From: Clytia hemisphaerica
Lineage: Eukaryota > Cnidaria > Hydrozoa > Leptothecata > Clytiidae
Assembly (NCBI GenBank): GCA_902728285.1
Contig: CACVBU010000525.1
Coordinates: 372,001 to 436,000 of the forward strand
Direction of reading: 5' to 3'
DNA length: 64,000 bases
This document shows positions 45,549 to 56,332 of the stretch, one piece after another. The position numbers were made by a program, and so were the translations under genes. Under the pieces are notes generated by a model. The model was not told the origin of the DNA and did no database searches. It saw nothing but the letters and a program-made list of their open reading frames with translations. Numbering within the stretch: position 1 is the stretch's first letter; each line of letters starts with the position of its first letter.

Positions 45549-48500
45549 GTGTTCTTCATATTCCTGCGTGACGTCTGCACAGATGTAGTCGCGGTATACG
45601 TTTCTTTTCGGCACCAAGTTCAACACGATGAAATCACAACAAAGCGTCGCCTGCCGACAGAAAGCATGAAAATAATTTTAAGTTCTTACAACCTCGGTAG
45701 TGTACACGTTTTTTTATAAGAACATCCAAAATTTTAAAATTTTTGAAGCCTTAGGGTGTTCTTAACTTTTTGAGTTTTAAGCCTAAAAATGTTTATATCA
45801 TGTTCTTAATTTCACCATTTTGTAAGCATTTTTGCTCATTTTCTTAAGAAATTACCCATTTTAAAGTCTGCAAGGCCTTTAGAATGTTCTTAACTTCTTC
45901 TTAAGATTTTAGCCATCGAAGCCTATGTTTTTATATAGTTTGTTCTTATAAAAAACGTGTAAATCTTTCTGACACAACCGTTTTTTTTTCTGTTCCATCG
46001 GAAAAGATTGAAATAAAAAATTCATCAATTTTTGTGATTTTTGGATTAAAGTTTGTCTCAATATAATTTGCAGCGGAGACAAAAAAGGCTATAACTTTTG
46101 AACGAATTTGAATTAGATAGCGGTTTTGTGCTTGTTGAAAAGATAAACAGAAGTGGATTATTATCAAACCTCCGCTGCAAATTATGTTGAGACAGACTTT
46201 ACTTCTCTTAAGTGAGAAAGTGTTTTACCAGACCAAGTAATCCAATACCAGCACCCAAGTTTGTTAGTAACGGGATGATGTTGAACTTCCCCGCCTGAAA
46301 AATAATGAAATTATAAAAATCTCCCGGCAAAAAGATTTCAAAAGCAAAGAGAATTTATAACATTTTCCAATTAGATAATTCTAAAATTGATTTTTTCGAC
46401 CTAGATTGGCTGAAACAGAATTCAAATGAAGATTTTCTTTACCTTCCCATGGGCGAGCAATTCGAATTTGATACCGAAAGCTTTGGTGAGCGTTCGATAA
46501 CGTTTCCCTTTCTCCACGTAATAATTGACGTATCTAAAAGTTCGAAAAAATGGTCATGGCCTTTTCAGGTATTTTGCAGGTCTATCGTTTGGTCTACTTT
46601 TTTTGTTTTTTTTTCGTCGATTGTCTATTTGCTCTAGTATTTATTACACTATTTATTCAACCAGTATTTATTTCCGAATTGTTTACACTTTGCATAAAGA
46701 ATCTTTGCAACTTTAAAAAAAAAGTTCGAAAAAATTGCATAAGTTATATGGATGTTTAACCCTACAAGCATTTTCCTATTTTTTTAATAGGGGAAGCATC
46801 CTGGCTTAAAATCTCAAGATTAATAAGACCTTTGAACTTTTGACCAATGATAGATATGGATTATTGGAGATGATTTGCAAATTACATGTACTAATATAAT
46901 ATTCTAGGAGGCCATTTTTTAGGACCCGTGACAACTTCCGGAGTGGAATTCTTTTGGCTCATTCGAAAGAAGAAAATGAAAAACTTTTTTGAGAAATGGT
47001 TATCAAATAAGGCCCAGCAAATTTTAAGGTAACTCGACAAAATGAACGCTAAACATTTATTAGCAAACGTCAATTTGACGCCGTACTAATAATGTTGAAT
47101 CAGGAAAAAAAATACCTGAAATTGAAGCCTTTTGATATGGATGATCGACTATTGTCCAACCTACAAAAGAAAGCCATTTGACTTCGAATGTCATGCAGAA
47201 GGTATGGAGCACAAAATACCAGGTTATTTCGAATAAACGATCCGGGCGTTTATTAAGTTCGTTGGTTTTTATGAGGGGTGTTTATTCGAAGTAATACGGT
47301 AACTAAGTCGGGAAAACATATCCGTCAAGCGGACAGGGGTGTTGTCCTGGCTACATCCGATCGGAATGTATTAAGCGAGAAGAATTTTTCAATGACAAAA
47401 AAGACCAAATCATAAAATGTAAAGAATAAACCTTTTAAATCGATACTTTGGAAGACATTCTTCAATGGAGTAATCTAAATTGCATTTCCATTCGATGATG
47501 ATGCCATAAATTGCACCCTGAAAAAACACATAATTGGTTAAGGATATTTTCTGTACAAAATGTATTGACGAAGTTGTCCTGTGTAACAAAAACCTTACTA
47601 CACTGTCTGCACCCCCAAAATGTAGGTGAACCCCAAAATGTAGGTTTTTAGTTTGACGTCCACTAAAACTTATTCAGTATGTGTACTGCCCGAAAACTTG
47701 TAACATACTTGTATCCCCCTATGTTTAGGGGGATCTTCAAATCCCCCAGACTACCCTGTAAAGGGGTTCGAAAAGGTCTCAAGTATTAGGGGGAGTTCGG
47801 CATTTAGGGGGAAGGGTGGTTATACAGAGGGTTTCGAACTTTTTTACCAATGAAATTCATCATTTTTATGTATTTTTTGTTTCCTTCTTTCGTTTCCAGC
47901 GATTTCTTCTTTAAAAAGAAAAATAGTTTTCAGTTTATATAGCATGCTATATTTTGATACCATTCCCGTCAAAAATTTATCTCAGGGCTCAGGACCTCGG
48001 TTATTGAGATGGGTCTGAGAAATTTATATATACCTTATCGGGGAAAACTTCGTCGGGGAAAAGTGACGAAATTTTGGACAAGTGACGAATATTTTTCCCG
48101 ACGAAAATTTCCCCCGGCCTTAATGCGTTTACCAACTACCGGCAAGTGACGAATTTTTCCCCGACGAAAATTTTTCCCGACAAAAATTTTCCCCGACGAA
48201 GTTTTGGCCTTGGGGATTGGCCGTTAAGGGGGTTTGATTAAACAGGGGGTTTAAACCAAACAGGAAACTATGACAGAGTAGGAGATACCTTGAATGCGAC
48301 TTGAGTATAATTGTCGCCACAACTTGAAACGATGTCTTGCAAACGAAAGATTGGACACAAGGGATCCGTTTTTGCATTATAACGACATTTTTTCATATAT
48401 GTTCTGTTGTTAGTATTCGGAATATTGTAACTAAAAAATTAAATAATTATGATAGTGTAAAACTGTAGTACCAACAGTAAACGAGGGGTTCGAATAAACG

Positions 48501-51500
48501 GGGGGGGGGGGTAGAATTTTCGAGATTCCAATAAACCGGGGGGAGGACCTAACTGCCGGGGGGGTTGAAAATTGTACTTCTGAACACCCAAAAATTAAGG
48601 TAAATATAGACTAAAATCAGCCTATTTAGAGAAAAATAAGGGGCCTTCTCTTTGACAGCTGAAAATAGTCTTAAAAATTAATTAACGGGGGTCCTGGGGG
48701 CTGGGGGAGTTGGAAAATAGAGGGTAGATATCGGACGATAAGAAGCCACGTTGTCTAAAAGCGACACAAAGCATAAAGTAGCGACCAACCCTTACGATTC
48801 GTGGCATCTTTCTAGGGGCTCAACCGCGCGTGATTGGTTCAAAGTAGATAGGATTCCCCTAATTCGTGAGTCCCCCTCTCAAAAATGTCACAAAATCCTA
48901 TCAACTTTCGGACCAATCACGGTTGCGTCCCACGATGGTACGGATCCAAGGGTTGGCCCCCTATTTAAAGAAAAATAAATGAAAAAATGACTCTTACGTT
49001 GCAACGTCGAACTTCATGAAATCAATTTGATTTTTGATCAACACGGTAGCATGCTTGGTTCCCTCCAACAATGGAATATTCGTGCTAAGAACATTTTGAA
49101 AAGTCAAAATTAATTAAGTGTTTTTACCCATTGAGTTTGAAGCCCCGAATGGTCTAGAGACGAATCTTCAACCTTTCTCAAGCAAAAGAAAGTGAAGCCT
49201 TAAGTTTGCCCAATATTTAGAAATTTTGTTTGAAAAACACACGGGTCACGTGTTCTGAATGGGAAATAAGTGGCTTCATTTCCAATTCAGGAGTTTCGGA
49301 TCCAACCACTTCGGGACTTTGAAATCAATGCTTTTACCAATAGTAGCCTACGTTAGAATCATCGACATCAAATACTTACCTGACATTGCTTTTAATCATG
49401 GGAAGTCTATCATCTTCAGTCGGACACCAGCCATGAATTTCACATACGGTCAATGTTGAATTACGATATGATGGTACACAACGTCCTGTACGTTCTCCTG
49501 GAGATAAAAGATCACTGTTAAACTGTGTTTCTTGCTGTAGGAATTACAGATGTTCATTGGGCCATTCCATTTTATATCCATACAGGGGGTAGACGAACAT
49601 TTCCAGGGAGTAATCCGAGTAGAATTTCAAGGCGGTCTAAAGGAGTATTTTTTTTTATTTCTCCACAGGGTAAAAAGTTATTCTAAAATTTCCAGGGGTG
49701 TAAAACACTGACTTTAGCTCGTTCAAAGTAACTCTAAGGTATTAAAATAATTTTTCCAAGGGTTCTCTTGGAAATTTTTCCGTATTCCAGGGGGTCTTCA
49801 CAGACTCCTAAGAATCTCTTTTTGACTTGAAAAGGTTCATCCACCCCCCCCCCCATCTGTACGGAAATTTGTGGAATCCTAATTTTATAAAGAAATCCAT
49901 ATTAGAGCAGAGAAAAATGAACTCTTTTAAGGGACCTTTAATGGGATGCTCGAGATAGTCGTATTCTGTTATCTTACCGTGCCCATATTTATTGGAAGTT
50001 TCTTGTTGACAATCTTTGTCTGTTTTACAAAGTGCTTGATATGATTCCGGATCTTCAGGACATTTTCCTTGGTATTGTTTTGGTGTTATCACCATATTTG
50101 TCATGACGAACAATGAATTACCATCCTGGTAAAAAGAAATCAAAAGACCGGTAAGTTTCAAAGGTATTATTTTAAGATAAGAGTGATATCGTTTGCTTAC
50201 TCATCAATTTTAATTTACAAGCTTTTTCACATTGAATTGAGACGGATGTGGAGTAAGATTGGTCAGAAAGTGGAAAAAAAAACCATTTTTTTGTTTACTC
50301 AGAAAAAGAAAATCTTTAAGAACAAACTGTAAGAGATAAATAAACCATCATAAAACAGGCAAATAAAAAACCATAAATGGTGAGTGGTCCATTATCTGTG
50401 TGAAATAATTTCAATGTCTTGTACACGTCTTTTTATAAGAACATCCTAAATTTTTGAAGCCTTCGGATGTTCTTAAAATGTTTTTATTTTCACCATTTTG
50501 TGAGAATATTTTTGTCCATTTTTGCAATAAAATAGATGTTTTAGGGTCTGAAAAGCCTTAAAAAATGTTCTTAACTTGTTCTTAATAATTTAGCCATCGA
50601 AGCCGCCTTATGTTCTTAAAAATTTTGTTTTTATTAAAAAAACATGCTATGGCTTTGTGTCACAAGCAAAAATGTTGTAAATTACCAACTTGCTTTTATC
50701 CAGAGAATGAAAAAATGTTATGGCTTGGCTTCAGATAAGCAAACGAACCTTAGGTTTGATGACGTAATCCTCAGCATCGTAGACTTGTAATCCATTGAAT
50801 AGTGACGAATTGAATCCAGTGAAATCAACATGTGTAATTCCTTTCATTTTGGTAGAGATTGTACTGATAGCTGTGTCAAACTCTTGGTAACCTTTTTCAT
50901 AGATAATCGCATAGCTGAAAGAGGTTGAATCTTCAATAATCATAAACTTAATCATAACCTTTTTTATAGATAATCGCATAGCTGAAAGAGGTTGAATCTT
51001 CAATAATCATAAACTTAATCGTAACCTTTTTTATAGATAATAGCGATAATAATGAAAGTTGAATTTAATCTTGCAATAATCATAAACTTAATCATAACCT
51101 TTTTTATAGATAATCGCATAGCTGAAAGAAGTTGAATAAAACTTAATCATAACCTTTTTTAATCATAATGAATTTATAGATAATCGCATAGCTGAAAGAG
51201 GTTGAATCTTCAATAATCATAAACTTAATCATAACCTTTTTTATAGATAATCGCATAGCTGAAAGAAGTTGAATCTCAATTCAATAAAACTTAATCATAA
51301 CCTTTTTTTATAGATAATCGCATAGCTGAAAGAGTTGAATCTTCAATAATCATAAACTTAATCATAACCTTTTTTATAGATAATCGCATAGCTGAAAGAG
51401 GTTGAATCTTCAATAATCATAAACTTAATCATAACCTTTTTTAACCTTTTTTATAGATAATCGCATAGCTGAAAGAGGTTGAATCTTCAATAATCATAAA

Positions 51501-53931
51501 CTTAATCATAACCTTTTTTATAGATAATCGCATCGCATAGCTGAAAGAGGTTGAATCTTCAATAATCATAAACTTAATCATAACCTTTTTTATAGATAAT
51601 CATAGCTGAAAGAGGTTGAATCTTCAATAATCATAAACTTAATCATAACCTTTTTTATAGATAATCGCATAGCTGAAAGAGGTTGAATCTTCAATAATCA
51701 TAAACTTAATCATAACCTTTTTTATAGATAATCGCATAGCTGAAAGAGGTTGAATCTTCAATAATCATAAACTTAATCATAACCTTTTTTATAGATAATC
51801 GCATAGCTGAAAGAGGTTGAATCTTCAATAATCATAAACTTAATCATAACCCTTTTTTATAGATAATCACATAGCTGAAAGAAGGTTGAATCTTCAATAA
51901 TCATAAACTTAATCATAACCTTTTTTATAGATAATCGCATAGCTGAAAGAGGTTGAATCTTCAATAATCATAAACTTAATCATAACCTTTTTTATAGATA
52001 ATTGCATAGCTGAAAGAGGCTGAATCTTCAATAATCATAAACTTAATCATAACCTTTTTTTATAGATAATCGCATAGCTGAAAGAGGTTGAATCTTCAAT
52101 AATCATAAACTTAATCATAACCTTTTTTATAGACAAGCGCGCATAGCTGGAAAGAGGTTGAATCTTCAATAATCATAAACTTAATCATAACCTTTTTTAT
52201 AGATAATCACATAGCTGAAAGAGGTTGAATCTTCAATAATCATAAACTTAATCATAACCTTTTTTATAGATAATCACATAGCTGAAAGAGGTTGAATCTT
52301 CAATAATCATAAACTTAATCATAACCTTCATAACCTTTTTAACCTTTTTTATAGATAATCACATAGCTGAAAGAGGTTGAATCTTCAATAATCATAAACT
52401 TAATCATAACCTTTTTTAACCTTTTTTATAGATAATCGCATAGCTTAAAGAGGTCGAATCTTCAATAATCATAAATTTAATCATAACCTTTTTTATAGAT
52501 AATCACATAGCTGAAAGAGGTTGAATCTTCAATAATCATAAACTTAATCATAACCTTTTTTATAGATAATCGCATAGCTGAAAGAGGTTGAATCTTCAAT
52601 AATCATAAACTTAATCATAACCTTTTTTATAGATAATCGCATAGCTGAAAGAGGTCGAATCTTCATGATATGCACCATTGTAATGTCTTCAACGGATCCA
52701 ACAGCTGATTGGTTGAAAGTGACGTATTGATTGATTTAACGTCACTTAAGGTCGGTCTCCACTTGCGCGCGCTTCGATCGTACTTTTTCGAGCAAAGCTT
52801 CAACGCTATTGGTCAAAAGGTGTGGTGGTCAATTGGTCTTTGATGTAATGTCAGAAGACATTGCAATGGTGCATATCATGAATAATCATAAGTTTTAAAA
52901 TCGGTAAGTTTTTAAACAAAATACAATCGAGCGTAAATTGAATTGAAGTTGACGGGAAGGTATAAAATTCAAAAGTATCAGATTAAAAGTGTAATACAAT
53001 AAATGAGCAGTTAGTGAGGGCCGTAATAAGAAATTGACCTTGGGGCATGAAAAATGAAGACAAATGATATCAGCGTTGTGTCCAGTCTCTTTGAAACTGA
53101 CGTCACAATGAATTTCCTTAAAGGGATAATCAGATGGTTCTTAATATTTGGCATGTTGGATTCTTCTAAAATCGTCCTAAGCAAAATCTCAAAATATTTT
53201 TGCCTAACTATTTTCCAAAGTCGAGATATCTAAGTTACAAAATTTTGGCTTTTAGGATGAAAACAATAGAATTTCAACGTAAAAACCGTGTAAGAACCCA
53301 TTTCAAAAATTTCAAATTTTAACATCTCGATTTTGGAAAATTGTTACACAAAAATACTTTGAAGTTTTACTAAGGACGACAGAAGGTTTCTGCAATCTAA
53401 ATATCTAACTGATTATCCTTTTAACGACTGGAAACTCTGAGCTGTGTAAGCTCGTCTTTATGCGAAAATAATCATTGCGTAAAAGCTCGTAAATTTCTAT
53501 TTCTATTTCTATTTGGTTGAGTTGCAGGAGGCTTTAGAGGCCTATTCTCGCAACTATAGACGCTTACTAATGAGCGTCCCGTCAGCACCTTGAACTGACT
53601 ACCCAATTCCCCTCACATGGCATGGGTTGACTCGGGCGAAGGGCCAAGTGAACTTCCATGAGTGGGAATTGAACCCTGGCCTCCTGCACAGAAGCCAAGG
53701 TCGACTACCACTATACCAAGGCACCTTAAAGACCGCGTCAATAAAAAACCAGTTAACAAAACATAATATAAAACAAAGGTGAACTTACAAGATGATGTAG
53801 CAAACAATAGCCAACTGTATGACACGGAATGACAAGCCCACCTTTTTGTCTTTGATTTCTGCCAATTTCACTGTCTGGTAGTTAAACAAGAAGTCATAAC
53901 CAAAATTCTTCACTTTAGCGCATCCTGTCAT
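45549..53931 (-). CDS. P2RX: P2X-D: P2X purinoceptor, 11 exons mapped, last exon uncertain
   Basis: Exons in transcript order: 53931-53789, 50914-50749, 50125-49978, 49497-49380, 49084-48998, 48430-48289, 47517-47432, 47160-47116, 46533-46443, 46294-46229, 45650-45549. GT-AG; 1194 nt, 398 codons, in frame across all joints. The start is the ATG at 53931; upstream in-frame TAA rules out a longer start. Seen: YQTVK, TM1, [22 protein letters not shown] (FPKF altered), [22 protein letters not shown]2 and CCDF. After TM2: VYRDYICAD, again YxxxI. Exon 11 ends at a good GTAAGT donor. A weak candidate for exon 12 is 44489-44475 (FFQS then stop). If the donor is skipped, the frame reads on to a stop at 45297. 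The most diverged of the minus-strand trio. Confidence 0.93.
45704..45962. repeat. TTCTTAA word-repeat element (intron 10 of P2X-D)
   Basis: Starts TACACGTTTTTTTATAAGAA and ends TTCTTATAAAAAACGTGTAA. GTTCTTAACTT words recur. Confidence 0.75.
48032..48214. repeat. GACGAAAATTTTCCCC word-repeat element (intron 6 of P2X-D)
   Basis: Starts TACCTTATCGGGGAAAACTT. GTGACGAAT and CCCGACGAAAATTTT recur four to five times. Relative at 58150-58476, where the words read GTGACTAAA and GACTAAAATTA. Confidence 0.75.
49137..49322. repeat. AAGCCCCGAAGGG family, copy 3 (intron 4 of P2X-D)
   Basis: Left TTGAAGCCCCGAATGGTCTA, right CCACTTCGGGACTTTGAA, with ACACGGGTCACGTGTTCTG inside as in copy 1. Confidence 0.7.
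49558..49865. repeat. GGCCATTCCA/TACAGGGGGTAGACG foldback, copy 2
   Basis: GGGCCATTCCATTTTATATC then CATACAGGGGGTAGACGAAC at the left; GGTTCATCCACCCCCCCCCC near the right end. Same family as 16957-17259. Intron 3 of P2X-D. Confidence 0.65.
50420..50645. repeat. TTCTTA word-repeat element (intron 2 of P2X-D)
   Basis: Starts TACACGTCTTTTTATAAGAA; words GATGTTCTTAA and GTTCTTAA recur; right end partly decayed. Confidence 0.65.
50905..52665 (-). repeat. 67 bp tandem array repeating the P2X-D intron 1 acceptor and exon 2 start
   Basis: About two dozen head-to-tail units, period 67 bp (measured between 51661 and 51728). On the minus strand each unit reads TTGAAGATTCAACCTCTTTC, AG, then CTATGCGATTATCTAT and AAAAAAGG, i.e. 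the polypyrimidine/AG acceptor and about 27 nt of exon 2 before diverging to TTATGATTAA. The genuine exon 2 (50914-50749) is the unit nearest the gene body. A few units are degenerate (near 51020 and 52439). Used as a splice acceptor, a unit reaches an in-frame TAA after about ten codons. Confidence 0.95.
52666..52878. repeat. ATGCACCATTG foldback inserted at the array edge
   Basis: Left TGATATGCACCATTGTAATG then TCTTC, right GAAGACATTGCAATGGTGCA then TATCA. A fragment of one more array unit (AATAATCATAAGTTTT) follows it, so it landed inside the array. Confidence 0.8.
53122..53420. mobile_element. AGGGATAATCAGATGG foldback, copy 2 (TTAA type)
   Basis: TTAA at 53118-53121 and 53421-53424; left AGGGATAATCAGATGGTTCT, right AACTGATTATCCTT. 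In intron 1 of P2X-D. Confidence 0.8.
53489..53727 (-). mobile_element. tRNA-derived SINE, copy 2
   Basis: Minus-strand head CCTTGGTATAGTGGTAGTCG and GGGTTCAATTCCC (B box), body with GAGTCAACCCATGCCATGTG as in copy 1, tail of repeated AAATAG. The stretch after the shared core differs from copy 1. Clear target duplication not found. Confidence 0.82.
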
Positions 53932-55168
53932 CTCCTTTGTTCGACGTGTCCTAAATTTCTTCTTCAATGAAAATTACAGTAGATCTAGCAAGAAGAATTC
54001 AATCTAATTATTATTTTTAACCCAAAATACGGCCTTTGTAATTATAGGAGTGTGTCTGTCCACCTGTCGACAAGCCAAGAGTCTTTATTGACATAAATGA
54101 GGTCCCCCATTCACCTTTCAAATCACTCAATCACGCAAAAAAAATCCAAATCACGTTATCAAGAGTTAAATTTCCTTTCTATCACGATCACGTTGATCAC
54201 GTTTGTCCGATCACGCAAATCACGCACTTTAAAATCTTAAATCACGAAATCGCGAACTTGAAAAACGGCAATCACGCCATCACGAAAACCGCTGGGGGCC
54301 TCATAAATAGAAAAGATTTAAAAGGCTAAATCTTACTAATATTACCTCTATCCTAATTATCGATTTCTTGAAAAAAAATACTTTTTCTAGTTTTTCTCTC
54401 GACGTTAAATGTTTCAATTTGAAAAAAAGTAAAGAATTGATCAAAATGGTTATGTTGTAGAAAACCTCATAAAGGTAAAAAAGCCTTATCTTCCCTTCCC
54501 AAAAAGATCCATTTAAATATACAAAAAGGTGATTCAAATAATCATAAAAATAATCACAAAAATATTATTGAAGATATTGGAAATATTTATAAATCAACGT
54601 AAAATCAAATCTACTGATTATTTGAAAATTTATATATCGTTTACGTTTCATAAACTTAAAAAAAAAAAAAAAATCGTGATAAATTTATTTTCGATTTACG
54701 TTTAAAATTCTTTCATTTTAAAATTAGCCGGAAAAAAGAAAGGACTCAAATATAATGAAATTCGTTCTTTATTTTGATTCCTAATGACGAAAGAACAAGC
54801 TGCGAGATTGCTGGCTTTTTGAAAGTTTGACCAACACGAAAGAGACTCCCTTCGTTATGTTTGAACTTGATAATAGACTTTGGAAATCAAAGATTCCTAT
54901 GCCTTATCTTGAAAGGTTTGAAAAAGATTTCTTATTAAGATTAATAAAAAAATGAATTACTTCATTTGACCTGGTGAATTTCCGAATCAAGCCAATGAGT
55001 TTCAATATTGGAGATTTAATATGTCGGATTAAATTCGTGAAAATTATATAAGAAATATTTTGATAATATTAAAAATATAGTCCGATAAAAAGTCATAAAA
55101 GTTATTATCCTTCCATCTTTATTGATTCTCTTGGGACTTTTCCGAAATCACGAATCCTGTACTTTTTA
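53932..55168. other. Intergenic between P2X-D and HLCS
   Basis: Presumed P2X-D promoter side. Holds the 54099-54302 word-repeat and AT-rich sequence. Minus-strand AATAAA signals for HLCS lie at about 55120-55125 and overlapping the HLCS stop. Confidence 0.5.
54099..54302. repeat. ATCACG word-repeat element
   Basis: AATCACG, ATCACGA and ATCACGTT words occur more than a dozen times between GAGGTCCCCCATTCACC and GCTGGGGGCCTC. Confidence 0.7.
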
Positions 55169-56203
55169 TTAAGACGGGGGTGAGATTTTTTTATGGATGA
55201 TTTGTTTCACAACATCCATCGAAAGACCATGTGGTGAAATACTCTCTTCAGATTGGTCTAAAACCTTCTCACAGAATAAACAACCTTTCTTGTCCAGACC
55301 TCTGATAATGACGTCATATGGATTTATATTTTCATCGATTTGGTTAGAGAAAGTTTGGTTTTGATGAAGCCAAGTAGCTAAATAAACATTTAAAAGTTCC
55401 TCACGTTTTCCATTTTGAAAAAGTTTGAAAAAACGCTCGAAGTGGTTCATGAAGCAGGACACGAACTGCTGAATGGTGATTGGCTGTCGTGTCTTTTGAC
55501 CGTTATTCATATTCCATTCGTCAATTAAAGCGTTCAAACAAACAGTCGGTTTCTCGTTCGCAACGTTAAACCCAACACCTATCACAGCTCCGCTACCATT
55601 TTGTATGACGTCATGTAGCGTTCCGCCAATCTTGGTCGAGCAATCAGGCGCGAAAATGTCATTGGGCCACTTAATTCTTAGTTGAATAACACCTTCAGTC
55701 AAATCCTGGACGGCACGAACTATACTAGAAGCAGTTAAGTAGCCCAAAAAAGCTGGATATTGCCCAAGAGGGGAATCCAAATCATATTCCAGGTTAAAAG
55801 TAAACATAGCGCATCCGAGAGGCGATTCCCATTTTGTGTTGCTCCTACCGCGTCCGCTTGTTTGTCTCTCAGCAATTGCCAACATTCTAGTGGAGACAAT
55901 GGGTCGGAGTAAATGCACTAAGTCCATAGTTGATGTAATGTTTTTCATATAGATCAAAACGTGTCCCAATTCGAGCGTTTTTAATTGATCGAAATAGTCA
56001 CTCGCAAAGTCGTTTCTCGTCTTCGTTCTGTATAAAACAACAATATTTTCTTCTTCCTTCGAGATATCTTCCTTTCCATCATCACTTATGAATAACAAAG
56101 TAAATTTATCACCATACAATCTGTTCTTTTGAAGATGTCGAGCAATGTCATTATGAAATTGTGTTGAGGTTATTTCGCTTTCACAGTGAATGTATCCATC
56201 CAT
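55169..56203 (-). CDS. HLCS: Holocarboxylase synthetase / biotin-protein ligase, catalytic part
   Basis: Open frame of 344 aa. Joins biotin to the lysine of carboxylases through biotinyl-5'-AMP (EC 6.3.4.10). Seen: ITSTMDL (89-95), biotin/ATP loop TSGRGRSNTKW (115-125), catalytic KWPNDI with K178, KIGGTL (191-196), GVGFNVAN (209-216), and a C-terminal SH3-like part after 280 with IRGLDKKGCLF. The order and spacing fit eukaryotic HLCS. Human HLCS is about 726 aa, so this could be a short form or the large last exon of a longer gene: the frame stays open upstream of the ATG to an acceptor-like TTTCAG just before. No N-terminal exon was recognised upstream. A TAATAAA overlaps the stop and another AATAAA lies about 45 bases downstream. 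Confidence 0.95.
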   Translation of the reverse strand: MDGYIHCESEITSTQFHNDIARHLQKNRLYGDKFTLLFISDDGKEDISKEEENIVVLYRTKTRNDFASDYFDQLKTLELGHVLIYMKNITSTMDLVHLLRPIVSTRMLAIAERQTSGRGRSNTKWESPLGCAMFTFNLEYDLDSPLGQYPAFLGYLTASSIVRAVQDLTEGVIQLRIKWPNDIFAPDCSTKIGGTLHDVIQNGSGAVIGVGFNVANEKPTVCLNALIDEWNMNNGQKTRQPITIQQFVSCFMNHFERFFKLFQNGKREELLNVYLATWLHQNQTFSNQIDENINPYDVIIRGLDKKGCLFCEKVLDQSEESISPHGLSMDVVKQIIHKKISPPS

Positions 56204-56332
56204 TTTTACATTAATACTTCTGAAAGGTAAGTGGAGATAAAATATTTAATTAGAAGACGTTTGAGTTTTATACATGAAGAACCTAGCTTTGAACAGTTTA
56301 AAGCAGAAATATTTCATATTTAAATAAAAGTC

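Noticed and set aside
45297-45626. Read-through version of P2X-D exon 11 as the normal C-terminus
   Set aside because: The exon ends at a strong GTAAGT donor at the conserved intron 11 position, and the read-through enters a TTAA mobile element; kept only as an alternative.
50905-52665. CRISPR array
   Set aside because: Units are contiguous 67 bp copies without unique spacers, in an animal intron, and derive from a splice junction.
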